Assembly: GCF_041435015.1 (NCBI RefSeq)
Contig: NZ_CP107989.1
Location: 6,882,001 to 6,946,000 of the forward strand
Origin: Streptomyces canus
GTDB taxonomy: Bacteria > Actinomycetota > Actinomycetes > Streptomycetales > Streptomycetaceae
Direction: 5' to 3'
Length of the DNA stretch: 64,000 bases
Shown here one piece after another: positions 16,901-24,958 of the stretch. A program made the position numbers and the translations under genes. How positions within the stretch are numbered: position 1 is the stretch's first letter; every line of letters begins with the position of its first letter. The notes beneath the pieces are model-generated. The model was given only the letters and a program-made list of their open reading frames with translations, ran no database searches and was not told the origin of the DNA.

Positions 16901-17308
16901 ATGATCACCGACACCGCAACCGACGCCTACAGCTCCTTCACCGTGACCGACCTGGAATCGACCCGCGCCTTCTACCACGACGTACTCGGACTGAACGTCG
17001 AAGACCAGGACGCCATGCTCACCATCCGCCTCCCCGGCGGCGCGAGCACCGTCGCGTACGCCTCCCCCAACCACCAACCAGCACGATTCACCATCCTCAA
17101 CATCGTCGTCCCTGACCTCCCCAGTACTGTCGCGGACCTCACCCGACGCGGCGTGGATTTCGAGCGCTACGACGGAGTGCAGATCGACTCAGACGGGATC
17201 TACCGCGCCAACGGCCCCTGGTTCGCCTGGTTCACCGATCCCTCCGGCAACGTTCTTGCCGTCTGCGAACGCGACCTCCGCACGGCCGGCGCGAGGCGTA
17301 CCGGATGA
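16901..17308 (+). CDS. VOC (glyoxalase/bleomycin resistance) superfamily protein
   Basis: A 135-residue protein with one vicinal-oxygen-chelate module: FTVTDLESTRAFYHDVLGLN at the N-terminus, an internal NIVVPDLPSTVADLTRRGVD repeat, and the closing WFAWFTDPSGNVLAVCE strand. It is typically a dimeric metal-dependent lyase, isomerase or dioxygenase, or a binding protein. The last dozen residues (DLRTAGARRTG) look appended, because directly downstream in another frame is the tail of a SnoaL-like gene; a deletion probably joined the two. Confidence 0.75.
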   Translation: MITDTATDAYSSFTVTDLESTRAFYHDVLGLNVEDQDAMLTIRLPGGASTVAYASPNHQPARFTILNIVVPDLPSTVADLTRRGVDFERYDGVQIDSDGIYRANGPWFAWFTDPSGNVLAVCERDLRTAGARRTG

Positions 17309-17382
17309 TCGACGGCGACTGGCACGTCGGGCACTCCCACTGGGCGTTCACGCAGACCGCGAAGGCAGCCATCTCCTCCTGA
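17296..17382 (+). pseudogene. C-terminal fragment of a second SnoaL-like gene
   Basis: A 28-codon frame reads AYRMIDGDWHVGHSHWAFTQ followed by TAKAAISS and TGA. It aligns closely with the C-terminus of the gene at 16309-16740 (GYRLVDGQWLIVHSNWAFSQ, then TVTERIAS). It begins within the end of the VOC gene without its own start, so it is the residue of a deleted paralogue. Confidence 0.6.
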
Positions 17383-17410
17383 CGGGCAAGGCGCCTCCGC
17401 CGCGTTTGCA

Positions 17411-18346
17411 TCACGCGCCGGTCCTCGCCTCGCCGGCAGCGAAGGCGGCCGGGGTGAGGCCCGTGCGGTCGCGGAAGAAGCGGCCGAAGTTCGCAGGGTC
17501 GGTGAAGCCGAGGTGGACGGCCACGGTCCGGGCATCCCACCGGGCAGCTCCCAGCAGGCGCCGGGCTTCCAGGAGGCGCCGCTCGTCGATGAGTTCACGC
17601 ACCCCCTTGCCGGTGGCGTCCCGGGCGGCCCGGCTGAGGGTGCGGACCGAGCAGCCGAGCAGTTCGGCGTAGTCCGCGGCTTGGTGCAGTTCACGGAAGT
17701 GCAGTTCCAGGGCGTCCAGGAAGCGTCCGTACCTGTCGGAGCGGCCCGTGCCGGCCGTGGCCGTGCCATCGAGGGCGATGCCCGGGGAGTTGGCCAGACG
17801 CAACAGCAGCGATTCGAGCAGGCTGCGGCGCAGAGCGTGGTGGATGTCGAGGGGGCGCCGCCCGAGTGCGCGGTGTTCGTCCAGGAGCTGGAGCGCCGTC
17901 TGCTGGAGCCAGGCGGCGTCATCGGCTTGCGGGCTCAGCACGGCCGGGGCGTCGTGCGCGGTGAGCGGGGCCAGCAGACGGGCGATGTCGGGCCGCAGTA
18001 CATCCGGTTCGAACAGGACGAACGGGCCGCGGGCGGAACCGGGCGGATGAAAGCACAGCGTGTGTCCGGGACGCACCCAGAGCCACTGGCCGGGGGCGAT
18101 GGTCCGCGTGACGTGGTCGACGTCGTGCAGCAGCTCGCCCTCGGTGACGGCGATGAGGTAGTGGAAGGTGGCGCGGACCGGACGGGGCGGGTTCCACGGC
18201 CAGTCGTCGTGCTGGGCGAAGAAGTCCTCGATGGTGTTCACCTCCAGGCCGTACGGAGTACCGACCGGGGGCTGGAAACCGTACAGCGGAACCGCAGCCG
18301 GTTCAGCCCGTCTGCTTGGGCTGGGGTGTCGCTTGTTGACCATCAT
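17411..18346 (-). CDS. AraC-family transcriptional regulator
   Basis: A 311-residue regulator. The N-terminal cupin-like sensing region (about 45-150) has HYLIAVTEGELLHDVDHVTR and TIAPGQWLWVRPGHTLCF. The C-terminal tandem helix-turn-helix (about 205-305) has YAELLGCSVRTLSRAARDAT and VAVHLGFTDPANFGRFFRDR, the AraC signature. It is convergent with the VOC gene and divergent from the MmcQ genes. It may control the esterase, dehydrogenase and SnoaL cluster, but no operator is seen. Confidence 0.85.
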   Translation of the reverse strand: MMVNKRHPSPSRRAEPAAVPLYGFQPPVGTPYGLEVNTIEDFFAQHDDWPWNPPRPVRATFHYLIAVTEGELLHDVDHVTRTIAPGQWLWVRPGHTLCFHPPGSARGPFVLFEPDVLRPDIARLLAPLTAHDAPAVLSPQADDAAWLQQTALQLLDEHRALGRRPLDIHHALRRSLLESLLLRLANSPGIALDGTATAGTGRSDRYGRFLDALELHFRELHQAADYAELLGCSVRTLSRAARDATGKGVRELIDERRLLEARRLLGAARWDARTVAVHLGFTDPANFGRFFRDRTGLTPAAFAAGEARTGA

Positions 18347-18472
18347 GTGTCCGCAGTTTACTGCGCCTTATGTCGGTTTCGGGGAGAGAGTGGGAGGCGC
18401 GCCACGACCGCGCGGCGCGCCACTCGCGTCATGGGGTGCCCAGCCCGAGCTCGCCCGATGAAGGAAACGTTC

Positions 18473-18868
18473 TTGAACGAAACGACCCTGCACAGGACCG
18501 CCGCCGCCTGCGCCGAGGAGCTTCCCGGAGCCCAGCTCGAGTATCCCTTCGGTGACGACTGGGAGGTCTTCAAAGTACGAGGCAAGGTGTTCATGCTGAT
18601 GACCGACGTCCCGGGGCGTCCCGTCGTGATCCTCAAGGCGGACCCCGGCGAGGCCGAGGCCCTGCGGGAGCAGTACAGCCACATCACCCCCGGCTACCAC
18701 ATGAACAAGAAGCACTGGATCACCCTGGAGAGCGGGGAAGGCGTCGACGAGGAGCTCGTCAGGGAGCTCGTCACCGACTCCTACCGGCTCGTCGTCGCCC
18801 ACCTGCCCAGGGCCGAGCGGCCCGTCGACCCGCACAGCTACGGCACCGGCACGCGGGCGGCCCGGTGA
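18473..18868 (+). CDS. MmcQ/YjbR-family DNA-binding-like protein
   Basis: A small protein of 131 residues with the MmcQ/YjbR fold (CyaY-like/TfoX-like alpha-beta). Family marks are LEYPFGDDWEVFKVRGKVF, then ITPGYHMNKKHWITL, then LVTDSYRLVVAHLP. The TTG at 18473 is chosen because AAGGAA lies six bases upstream and the protein then begins in the usual way (NETTLHRTAA); an ATG at 18458 adds five residues. Its stop overlaps the GTG of the next, paralogous gene. The biochemical role of the family is unclear. Confidence 0.7.
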   Translation: MNETTLHRTAAACAEELPGAQLEYPFGDDWEVFKVRGKVFMLMTDVPGRPVVILKADPGEAEALREQYSHITPGYHMNKKHWITLESGEGVDEELVRELVTDSYRLVVAHLPRAERPVDPHSYGTGTRAAR

Positions 18869-19233
18869 GCGCGGCTGGTGACCGGTTCCAGGACACCGCC
18901 CGCCAGACGGCCCTGGCCCTCCCCGACGTCAGCCACGGCTACCCCTTCACCCCGGGACTCGACGTGTACAAGGTCGCGGGCAAGATCTTCCTGATCGTCA
19001 CCGACGACCCGGACGACCAGATCATCACGGTCAAGTGCGAACCCGAACACGCCCGCGCGCACGTACGCGGCTACGCCTCGATCACACCGGGCCGCTACCT
19101 CGACAAACGCCACTGGATCTCGCTCGGTCCTGGCCCCGGCATCACCGAGCGGCTGATCACCGACGCGGTCTAGGATTCCTACGACCTGGTCGTCGAGCGG
19201 CTGCCGCGACACAACCGCCCCAGTGTCCGATGA
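18865..19233 (+). pseudogene. MmcQ/YjbR-family protein interrupted by a nonsense codon
   Basis: A tandem paralogue of the preceding gene, with GTG start overlapping its stop. The frame reads HGYPFTPGLDVYKVAGKIF and ITPGRYLDKRHWISL, then meets TAG at 19171-19173 after ITDAV. The same frame continues beyond as DSYDLVVERLPRHNRPSVR to TGA at 19233, precisely the family C-terminus. A GAG to TAG change would explain it. The product would be 102 residues instead of about 122 and lack the last helix, so function is doubtful. Confidence 0.75.
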
Positions 19234-19333
19234 ACGCCGCGAGCTTCCCCACGATCGGCTGAGCCGACGCCTGTCAGTGCCCTGTGCACGGCTGGCCACG
19301 TCCGCACACGTCCGCCTGCGACCCGAGAGACCG

Positions 19334-20647
19334 ATGGAACCAACCGAAGCGACCCTGCCGCTCTTCGGCGAGGAGCCCTCCCGGCCCCTCGCCGACCGCC
19401 TGCGCCCCACCCAGCTGGACGACGTCGTCGGGCAGGACCACCTCCTTGGCCCGGACGCCCCGCTGGGCCGCATGGTCGCCCAGCAGCGCCTCGGCTCCGC
19501 CATCCTGTGGGGGCCGCCCGGCGTCGGGAAGACGACCATCGCCCGGCTCCTCGCGGACGCCGGGAACCTGGCCTTCGAACCGGTGTCGGCCACCTTCTCC
19601 GGCGTGGCTGATCTGCGGAAGGTGTTCGCCGCCGCGCGCAGCCGACGCGGCATCGGCCAGGGCACCCTGCTGTTCGTCGACGAGATCCACCGCTTCAACC
19701 GTGCCCAGCAGGACAGCTTCCTGCCCTACGTCGAGGACGGCACGGTCACCCTGATCGGCGCCACCACGGAGAACCCGAGCTTCGAACTCAACGGCGCCCT
19801 CCTGTCCCGCACCCAGGTCCTCGTCCTCAAACGCCTCGACGAAGCCGCACTGTCCACGCTCCTCGACCGCGCCGAGCAGCTCACCGGCCACCATCTGCCC
19901 CTGGACGACGACGCCCGCCGCGCACTGATCGCCATGGCCGACGGCGACGGCCGCTACCTCCTCAACATGGCCGAACAGATTCAAGCCCTCCCGGACACCG
20001 AAACCACCCTGGACACCGCCGGGCTCGCCCATCACATCCAGCAGCGCGCCCCCTTGTACGACAAGGCGCAGGAGGGCCACTACAACCTGATCTCCGCGCT
20101 GCACAAGTCGATGCGCGGCTCCGATCCGGACGCAGCCCTGTACTGGCTCGCCCGCATGCTCGACGGCGGCGAGGACCCCCTGTTCGTCGCCCGCCGCCTG
20201 GTCCGCTTCGCGAACGAGGACATCGGCATGGCCGACCCGCACGCCATCCAGCAGGCCCTCGCCGCCTGGGACGTGTACGAGCGACTGGGCTCCCCCGAGG
20301 GCGAGTTGGCGATCGCCCAGGCCGTCGTCTACCTCGCCGCCGCCCCCAAGTCCATCGCCGTCTACCGCGGCTTCAACGCCGCACACCGATCCGCCCGGCA
20401 CACCGGCTCACTCATGCCACCCGCCCACATCCTCAACGCCCCGACCCGACTGATGAAGAACCTCGGCTATGGCAAGGACTACCAGTACGACCCGGACACA
20501 GCCGACGGCTTCTCCGGTGACGACTACTTCCCCGACGACATGGGCCGCGAGACGTACTACCAGCCCACCCGCAACGGCTACGAAGCCCAGATCGCCGAGC
20601 GCCTGCGCCACTGGGCCGCTCTACGTGCCCGCCGGCAACGCGGCTGA
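19334..20647 (+). CDS. rarA: Replication-associated recombination protein A (RarA/MgsA-type AAA+ ATPase)
   Basis: A 437-residue clamp-loader-like AAA+ ATPase acting at stalled replication forks. Walker A is GPPGVGKTT, Walker B is LLFVDEIHRF, sensor 1 is GATTENPSFELN, and the C-terminal tetramerisation region is typical (DPDAALYWLARMLDGGEDP, then RRLVRFANEDIGMADP). The start at 19334 matches the family N-terminus (PLFGEEPSRPLADRLRP). It follows the MmcQ genes on the same strand. Genome-wide there may be another rarA copy; this cannot be judged here. Confidence 0.9.
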   Translation: MEPTEATLPLFGEEPSRPLADRLRPTQLDDVVGQDHLLGPDAPLGRMVAQQRLGSAILWGPPGVGKTTIARLLADAGNLAFEPVSATFSGVADLRKVFAAARSRRGIGQGTLLFVDEIHRFNRAQQDSFLPYVEDGTVTLIGATTENPSFELNGALLSRTQVLVLKRLDEAALSTLLDRAEQLTGHHLPLDDDARRALIAMADGDGRYLLNMAEQIQALPDTETTLDTAGLAHHIQQRAPLYDKAQEGHYNLISALHKSMRGSDPDAALYWLARMLDGGEDPLFVARRLVRFANEDIGMADPHAIQQALAAWDVYERLGSPEGELAIAQAVVYLAAAPKSIAVYRGFNAAHRSARHTGSLMPPAHILNAPTRLMKNLGYGKDYQYDPDTADGFSGDDYFPDDMGRETYYQPTRNGYEAQIAERLRHWAALRARRQRG

Positions 20648-20688
20648 CCGGCCGACGCCCGCGACGTCCTTTCCGAAGGAGAGAACAG

Positions 20689-20742
20689 ATGGCAGGCCGG
20701 ACAGCAGCAGACTTTTCGATGGTGTCCCGCCGAGTGGTGTAG
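20689..20742 (+). other. Very short frame with a good ribosome site, possibly a truncated gene start
   Basis: AAGGAG lies seven bases before an ATG that opens MAGRTAADFSMVSRRVV and stops at TAG. This could be the first codons of a gene that was cut off by the transposon remnant that follows. No family can be named from 17 residues. Confidence 0.25.
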
Positions 20743-20828
20743 CAGCGATCTCTGCATAGCCCCTGGTCATGGGGCGGCCATCGCGCAACTCTCCGAGTAG
20801 CGAAGCTCGTTGAGTGAGAGGTGACACG

Positions 20829-20963
20829 ATGGCCTTGTCCCAGCATGACTTACTCCGCCTGATGGAGTCACTGCGTACGGCGGACGGAATCGAGTTGATC
20901 AGGGTCCTGGCCCAGCGGTCCTGCAGGAACTCATCGAGGCCGAGGCCATACTGCCTCGGGTAG
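20829..20963 (+). pseudogene. N-terminal remnant of an IS256-family (Mutator) transposase
   Basis: The frame starts MALSQHDLLRLMESLRTADG and continues IELIRVLAQR, a recognisable IS256-type N-terminus. A one-base frame change follows; in the next frame LQELIEAEA, the expected continuation, is visible and then ends. The catalytic DDE part is missing. The remnant lies 47 bases before the end of the vapC gene on the other strand. Confidence 0.6.
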
Positions 20964-21009
20964 GCGGTCGGCGAGAGGCTTGACGCCCGTCCGTGCGACC
21001 GCGCGGACT

Positions 21010-21423
21010 CTACTGCCTGAGGTCGATCATGCGGACCGGCTGCCCCGTCGTGCGAGCGATGGTTTCGAAGTCGTGGTCGAAGTGGAGCAGGGTGAGGCCT
21101 GCTTCTTCCGCGGCGGCGGCCACCAGGAGATCGACGGGGCCCGCACTGCGGTGTTCCCCTTTGGTGGTCAGTTGTTCCTGGACGATGCGGGAGCGGCGGT
21201 AGGTGCCGTCAGGCATGTGGCACCACGCGTAGTGGGCGTCGAGTGCAGCCTTCAGTCGCGCGCGGTCCGCGGCTGAGCGGGCCGAGTAGAGGACCTCGAG
21301 TTCGGTGATGTCGCAGATCGCGACGAGGCCGGCGCCGATCCTGTCGTCCCACTCAGTTGTGGTCTGGCGGAGCAGGACGCGGGCGAGGGCGGAGGTGTCG
21401 ATGAGGTAGTCGGCGACGGTCAC
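21010..21423 (-). CDS. vapC: VapC-family toxin, PIN-domain ribonuclease (second copy)
   Basis: A PIN-domain RNase of 137 residues, related to the toxin at 2849-3301. Acidic residues are visible in LIDTSALARVL (Asp9), ITELEVLY (Glu), GPVDLLVAAAA (Asp) and HFDHDFETIA (Asp). The GTG start overlaps the stop of the antitoxin gene by four bases. It probably cleaves RNA when its antitoxin is degraded. It sits among insertion elements, a common location for stabilisation modules. Confidence 0.87.
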   Translation of the reverse strand: MTVADYLIDTSALARVLLRQTTTEWDDRIGAGLVAICDITELEVLYSARSAADRARLKAALDAHYAWCHMPDGTYRRSRIVQEQLTTKGEHRSAGPVDLLVAAAAEEAGLTLLHFDHDFETIARTTGQPVRMIDLRQ

Positions 21424-21635
21424 GGCCGGTACTGGTTCTTGTTCAGGAGAATGTCGATGTCCAGGGCTCCGTCGGTCACCAGTTGCCGGGCGTCTTCGAG
21501 TGCGCGCAGGCGCCGGTAGCGGGCGGTGACCTCGCGCAGGGCGGTGTTGATGGTGTCGCGCTTGGTGGTGGTGCCGAGTTCCTTGGCGGCTTCTTCCAGT
21601 GCCTCGTCGTCGAGGTCGATCACGGTGCGACTCAA
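21420..21635 (-). CDS. vapB: VapB-family antitoxin (second copy)
   Basis: A 71-residue antitoxin beginning SRTVIDLDDEALEEAAKELG, with a ribbon-helix-helix domain like the first VapB (the core IDLDDEAL is identical). The start is TTG at 21635, decided by AGGAGG five bases upstream; the longer frame from 21707 would read across the A/T-rich operator. The C-terminal tail (DGALDIDILLNKNQYRP) would contact the toxin. Confidence 0.82.
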   Translation of the reverse strand: MSRTVIDLDDEALEEAAKELGTTTKRDTINTALREVTARYRRLRALEDARQLVTDGALDIDILLNKNQYRP

Positions 21636-21660
21636 GATGGCCTCCTCATGCACACTGCGG

Positions 21661-21694
21661 TGTATATCAATATACATGATTGATTGTATATTGA
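21661..21694 (-). promoter_or_regulatory. A/T-rich palindromic operator and promoter region of the second vapBC
   Basis: TGTATATCAATATACA at 21661-21676 is a perfect inverted repeat of TGTATAT around CA. A related half, TGTATATTGA, follows at 21685-21694. Such low-GC sequence is striking in this DNA and lies 26 bases upstream of the vapB start codon on the minus strand. It probably serves both as promoter and as VapB operator. Confidence 0.6.
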
Positions 21695-21789
21695 TGGGTT
21701 GGCGCACCCCTCGGTGGTCTGTTCTCAGATCCGTGGCCTTGCAGCGAGTGCGTCAGAAGAGGGGTGTGTGCAAGGGACTTCCCGGGGGC

Positions 21790-22189
21790 TCCTAATCCTT
21801 GAGTAAGCGGTTCCGGTTGGCTCCGTCAGGGGCGGCCCGGACTGTTGATGTGGTGCGGTTTGCGGCGGCCTCGTGGGCACCGGGCTGACCCCTCTGGGTT
21901 CCTGGTCCTCTGAGACCTTCTGAAAGACCGGTGGCGCCCGGTGTCTTCGGGCCGCTGCGAAACCCACCGGCCTGTGCCGAACGTTGATCGTCGTGGTGCA
22001 AGCCCTCCGCACGGTGACCCCCGCGTACTCCGCGAGCCGTTCGAGCTCTGATCGAGACCGGGGCCCGCGCGGTGCGCTGGTGTCGCGAACGGCTGGTGAG
22101 ATGGCGGACCGTCGAGTCCTGGGATTAGGTCGCCGCGTGGCCCGCACAGGCTTGTCACCTGCGCAAACGCACGATGAGAGGGGAACGGC
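21790..22189 (+). ncRNA. Non-coding left end of IS110, candidate bridge RNA region
   Basis: Four hundred bases without a credible gene precede the recombinase. In the IS110 group, the non-coding left end is known to be transcribed into a bridge RNA whose loops pair with target and donor DNA. Hairpin-prone stretches are visible, for example GCGCCCGGTGTCTTCGGGCC near 21931-21951. The loops were not assigned; the call rests on position and family knowledge. Confidence 0.35.
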
Positions 22190-23428
22190 TTGAGCGTGTT
22201 CTGCGGGATCGACTGGGCCGAGTCGCACCACGATGTGGCCCTGGTAGATCAAGACGGCCAGCTGGTGGCCAAGCGCCGCATCAGCGACGACCTCGCCGGC
22301 TACCGGCTGCTGCTGGACCTGCTCGCCGAGCACGGCGACAGCCCCGAGACGCCGATACCAGTGGCCATCGAGACCTCCAGTGGCCTGCTCGTGGCCGTCC
22401 TGCGCACCGGCCGGCGGAAGATCTTCGCCATCAACCCGCTGGCCGCCGCCCGCTACCGCGACCGTCACGGCGTCTCGCGCAAGAAGTCCGACCCCGGCGA
22501 CGCCCTGGTCCTGGCCAACATCCTGCGCACCGACATGCACGCCCACCGGCCACTGCCCGACGACAGCGACCTCGCCCGCGCCATCACCGTCCTGGCCCGC
22601 GCCCAGCAGGACGCCGTCTGGGCCCGCCAGCAGATCGCCAACCAGATCCGCTCGCTGCTGCGCGAGTACTACCCCGTCGCCCTGGACGCCTTCCTCGGCA
22701 AGCAAGGCGGCCTGACCCGGCCCGAGGCCCGCGCGGTGCTCGCCGTGGCGCCGACCCCGAGCACGGCGGCCCGGATGACCCTGCCGCAGCTGCGGGCCGC
22801 GCTCAAACGGGCCGGCCGCAGCCGCGGCATCGACGCCGAAGCCGAACGCCTCAAGACCGCCTTGCGGTTCGAGCAGGCCCACCAGCCCACGCTCGTCGAG
22901 GAGGCCATGGGTCGACAACTGCTCGCGCTGCTCACACAGTTGGATGCGGCCTGCAAGGCCGTCGAGGACCTCACCGAGGCGGTGGAGGCGTCTTTTCGTC
23001 GGCACCCGGACGCTGAAATCCTGCTCAGCTTCCCCGGCATGGGCATCCAGCTCGGCGCCCGGGTGCTCGCCGAGATCGGTGACGACCGCGCGCGGTTCGC
23101 CGATGCCCGGGCACTGAAGGCATACGCAGGATCGGCCCCCATCACCCGTGCCTCGGGCAAGAAACGCTTCGTCGGACGCCGCTACATCAAGAACAACCGC
23201 CTGACCAACGCCGGCCATCAGTGGGCCTTCGCCGCGCTCACGGCCTCGCCCGGAGCAGCTGCCCACTACCGGCGACGGCGCGACCGCGGAGACTGGCATG
23301 CCCAGGCCCAGCGGCACCTGTTCAACCGCATGATCGGCCAGCTCTACCACTGCCTGCAGACCCGGCAGCACTTCGACGAACAGCATGCCTTCACCTCCTC
23401 CTCGGCGGATCTGGCCGTAGCGGCTTGA
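22190..23428 (+). CDS. IS110-family transposase (DEDD recombinase)
   Basis: A 412-residue recombinase. The N-terminal RuvC-like DEDD domain shows FCGIDWAESHHDVALV, AIETSSGLLV and KKSDPGDALVLANIL, which contain the catalytic acidic residues. The C-terminal transposase_20 domain shows LLSFPGMGIQLGARVLAEIG and AYAGSAPITRASGKKRFV, with the serine-bearing segment used for DNA attack. Length is normal and the frame intact, so the element may be active. The TTG at 22190 has GAGGGG upstream and starts with the family N-terminus SVFCGIDW. Confidence 0.88.
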   Translation: MSVFCGIDWAESHHDVALVDQDGQLVAKRRISDDLAGYRLLLDLLAEHGDSPETPIPVAIETSSGLLVAVLRTGRRKIFAINPLAAARYRDRHGVSRKKSDPGDALVLANILRTDMHAHRPLPDDSDLARAITVLARAQQDAVWARQQIANQIRSLLREYYPVALDAFLGKQGGLTRPEARAVLAVAPTPSTAARMTLPQLRAALKRAGRSRGIDAEAERLKTALRFEQAHQPTLVEEAMGRQLLALLTQLDAACKAVEDLTEAVEASFRRHPDAEILLSFPGMGIQLGARVLAEIGDDRARFADARALKAYAGSAPITRASGKKRFVGRRYIKNNRLTNAGHQWAFAALTASPGAAAHYRRRRDRGDWHAQAQRHLFNRMIGQLYHCLQTRQHFDEQHAFTSSSADLAVAA

Positions 23429-23547
23429 CTTCTTAGAAGCTGTTGTCTTTTCGGGCGTGATCGGTGCGTTTCCGCTGGTCGGGGATAGCAGTGGTGATTC
23501 CGTGGGAGTCGTGGCCTGTCGGGTCGTCGCTCCCCGGGAGGTCACGA

Positions 23548-24084
23548 ATGCCGTCCGTCGTCGGACTGCTGGAACAGCACGAGGTCGCCGCTCGCCGTCG
23601 AGTCGACGGGCTGCGGGAGGAGGCCGACCGCATCCAGGCCGAACTGGCCGCGGCCGAGCAGGAATGGCAGGAGTGGGCGATTGCCCGCAGGCGGGTCGAC
23701 ACGGTGCTGGCTCCGGACGGCGGCAACACCGCCGGCACAGAGGTCACTGAGGAAGCGCGGGATGCGGACGCGCCGCCGGAACCCCGGGACGCGGCGAAGC
23801 CGAAGTCGCAGGTTCCGGTGTGGCGCCAGGGGCTGGCCTGGTCGGTGCTGTCGGTCGACTACCAGCGCATCCTCACGACGCTCGCAGACCGGGACCGGCT
23901 CCATCAAGGGCCGCTGACCTGCCAGGAGATGGCCCAAGCGTTCGGCATGGACGTGGTGCCGGCACGAGTGGAGGCACTGCGGTCGAAGGCGAAACGCCTG
24001 GTCGCGCGGGGCTGGCTGGCCGAGCGGCAGCCGGGCCGGTTCACCCTCGCGGCAGGCGTGACCGGGCCAGGCGGCGCGTCATGA
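23548..24084 (+). CDS. Passenger gene inside the IS5-type element: coiled-coil plus winged-helix-like protein
   Basis: A 178-residue protein without a recognised family name. The ATG has GGGAGG seven bases upstream. Residues about 5-50 form a charged helix suited to a coiled coil (LLEQHEVAARRRVDGLREEA, then DRIQAELAAAEQEWQEW). A proline-rich linker follows. The C-terminal 70 residues (LTCQEMAQAFGMDVVPARVE, then LRSKAKRLVARGWLAERQPG) look like a winged helix-turn-helix. Its last 44 bases overlap the 3' end of the convergent transposase gene, so both are inside the inverted repeats. It may regulate or assist transposition; this is inference. Confidence 0.65.
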   Translation: MPSVVGLLEQHEVAARRRVDGLREEADRIQAELAAAEQEWQEWAIARRRVDTVLAPDGGNTAGTEVTEEARDADAPPEPRDAAKPKSQVPVWRQGLAWSVLSVDYQRILTTLADRDRLHQGPLTCQEMAQAFGMDVVPARVEALRSKAKRLVARGWLAERQPGRFTLAAGVTGPGGAS

Positions 24085-24958
24085 GCAGGGTCATCGACCA
24101 GTAGACCATCGCCTCGGCGCTGGCCGTGCGCCGCTCGAAGTCGCGCACCAGACGGCGGCTTCGCATCAGGTGGGCGAAGAACCGCTCGACGATCCACCGC
24201 TTGGGCAGCACCACGAAGCCGCGCATGTCGTCGCTGCGTTTCACGATCGCCAGGACCAGCGCGAGCGTGGCCAGGCAGTGCTCGACCAGGCTGCCGGTGT
24301 AGCCGCCGTCGGCCCAGACCAGTTCCAGCCGGTGGTGCACGTCGGCGACCTGCCCAAGCAGGCCCTGGGCGGCGATGCGGTCACCGGTGTCCGCGGCGGT
24401 GACCATCACACCCAACAGCAGGCCGAGCGTGTCGACCACGACATGCCGCTTGCGCCCGTTGACCAGCTTGCCGCCGTCGAAGCCCCGGCTGTCCGCGCCG
24501 ACCACCGCGTCCGCTTTGACGGACTGCGAGTCGATCACCGCGGCCGTCGGCTCCGCATCCCGCCCCAGTTCCTCGCGGGCCCTCGCGCGCAACCGGTCGT
24601 GGAACTCCTTGACCAGAGCGTTGTCCCGCCAGCGGCGGAAGAATGCGTAGACGCGGTCCCACGGAGGGAAGTCGGCGGGCATCGCCCGCCACTTGATCCC
24701 GTTGTCCACGAGATACCGGATCGCATCGAGCATCGCCCGGTGGCAGTACCCCTCCGGCCGGCCTCCCCGGCCGCGCATCCAGCCCGGCACCGGCAGCAGC
24801 GGGCAGACCGCGGCCCACTCTCCGTCCGTCATGTCGGTCGGGTAGCGAGGCTGCCGCTTCCCGTTGTCGGCGGCGTTTCCGAACCGGTGAGCCAGGCAGT
24901 CACACTCCCAGGTGACCGCGCTGGACTGCCCGGCCATCGGCACGCAAGACTGCTGCAC
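24041..24958 (-). CDS. IS5-family transposase
   Basis: A 305-residue DDE transposase. An N-terminal DUF4096-like domain is seen (YPTDMTDGEWAAVCPLLPVP). Catalytic residues are in AAVIDSQSVKA (first Asp), LVWADGGYTG (second Asp) and RWIVERFFAHLMRSRRLVRD (Glu), the IS5 signature. The frame is intact. A later ATG at about 24832 (MTDGEWAAV) is an alternative start. Confidence 0.88.
   Translation of the reverse strand: MQQSCVPMAGQSSAVTWECDCLAHRFGNAADNGKRQPRYPTDMTDGEWAAVCPLLPVPGWMRGRGGRPEGYCHRAMLDAIRYLVDNGIKWRAMPADFPPWDRVYAFFRRWRDNALVKEFHDRLRARAREELGRDAEPTAAVIDSQSVKADAVVGADSRGFDGGKLVNGRKRHVVVDTLGLLLGVMVTAADTGDRIAAQGLLGQVADVHHRLELVWADGGYTGSLVEHCLATLALVLAIVKRSDDMRGFVVLPKRWIVERFFAHLMRSRRLVRDFERRTASAEAMVYWSMTLLMTRRLARSRLPRG

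Larger units (their letters stand above)
21780..23434 (+). mobile_element. IS110-family insertion element (left boundary approximate)
   Basis: The element comprises the recombinase gene 22190-23428 and about 400 bp of non-coding DNA before it. IS110 elements lack terminal inverted repeats, so the ends cannot be fixed by inspection. Sequence just after the stop codon appears to be interrupted by the next element: an IS5-type copy begins at 23435 and the presumed IS110 tail resumes near 25100. The non-coding part is the place where IS110 elements encode their bridge RNA. Confidence 0.6.
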
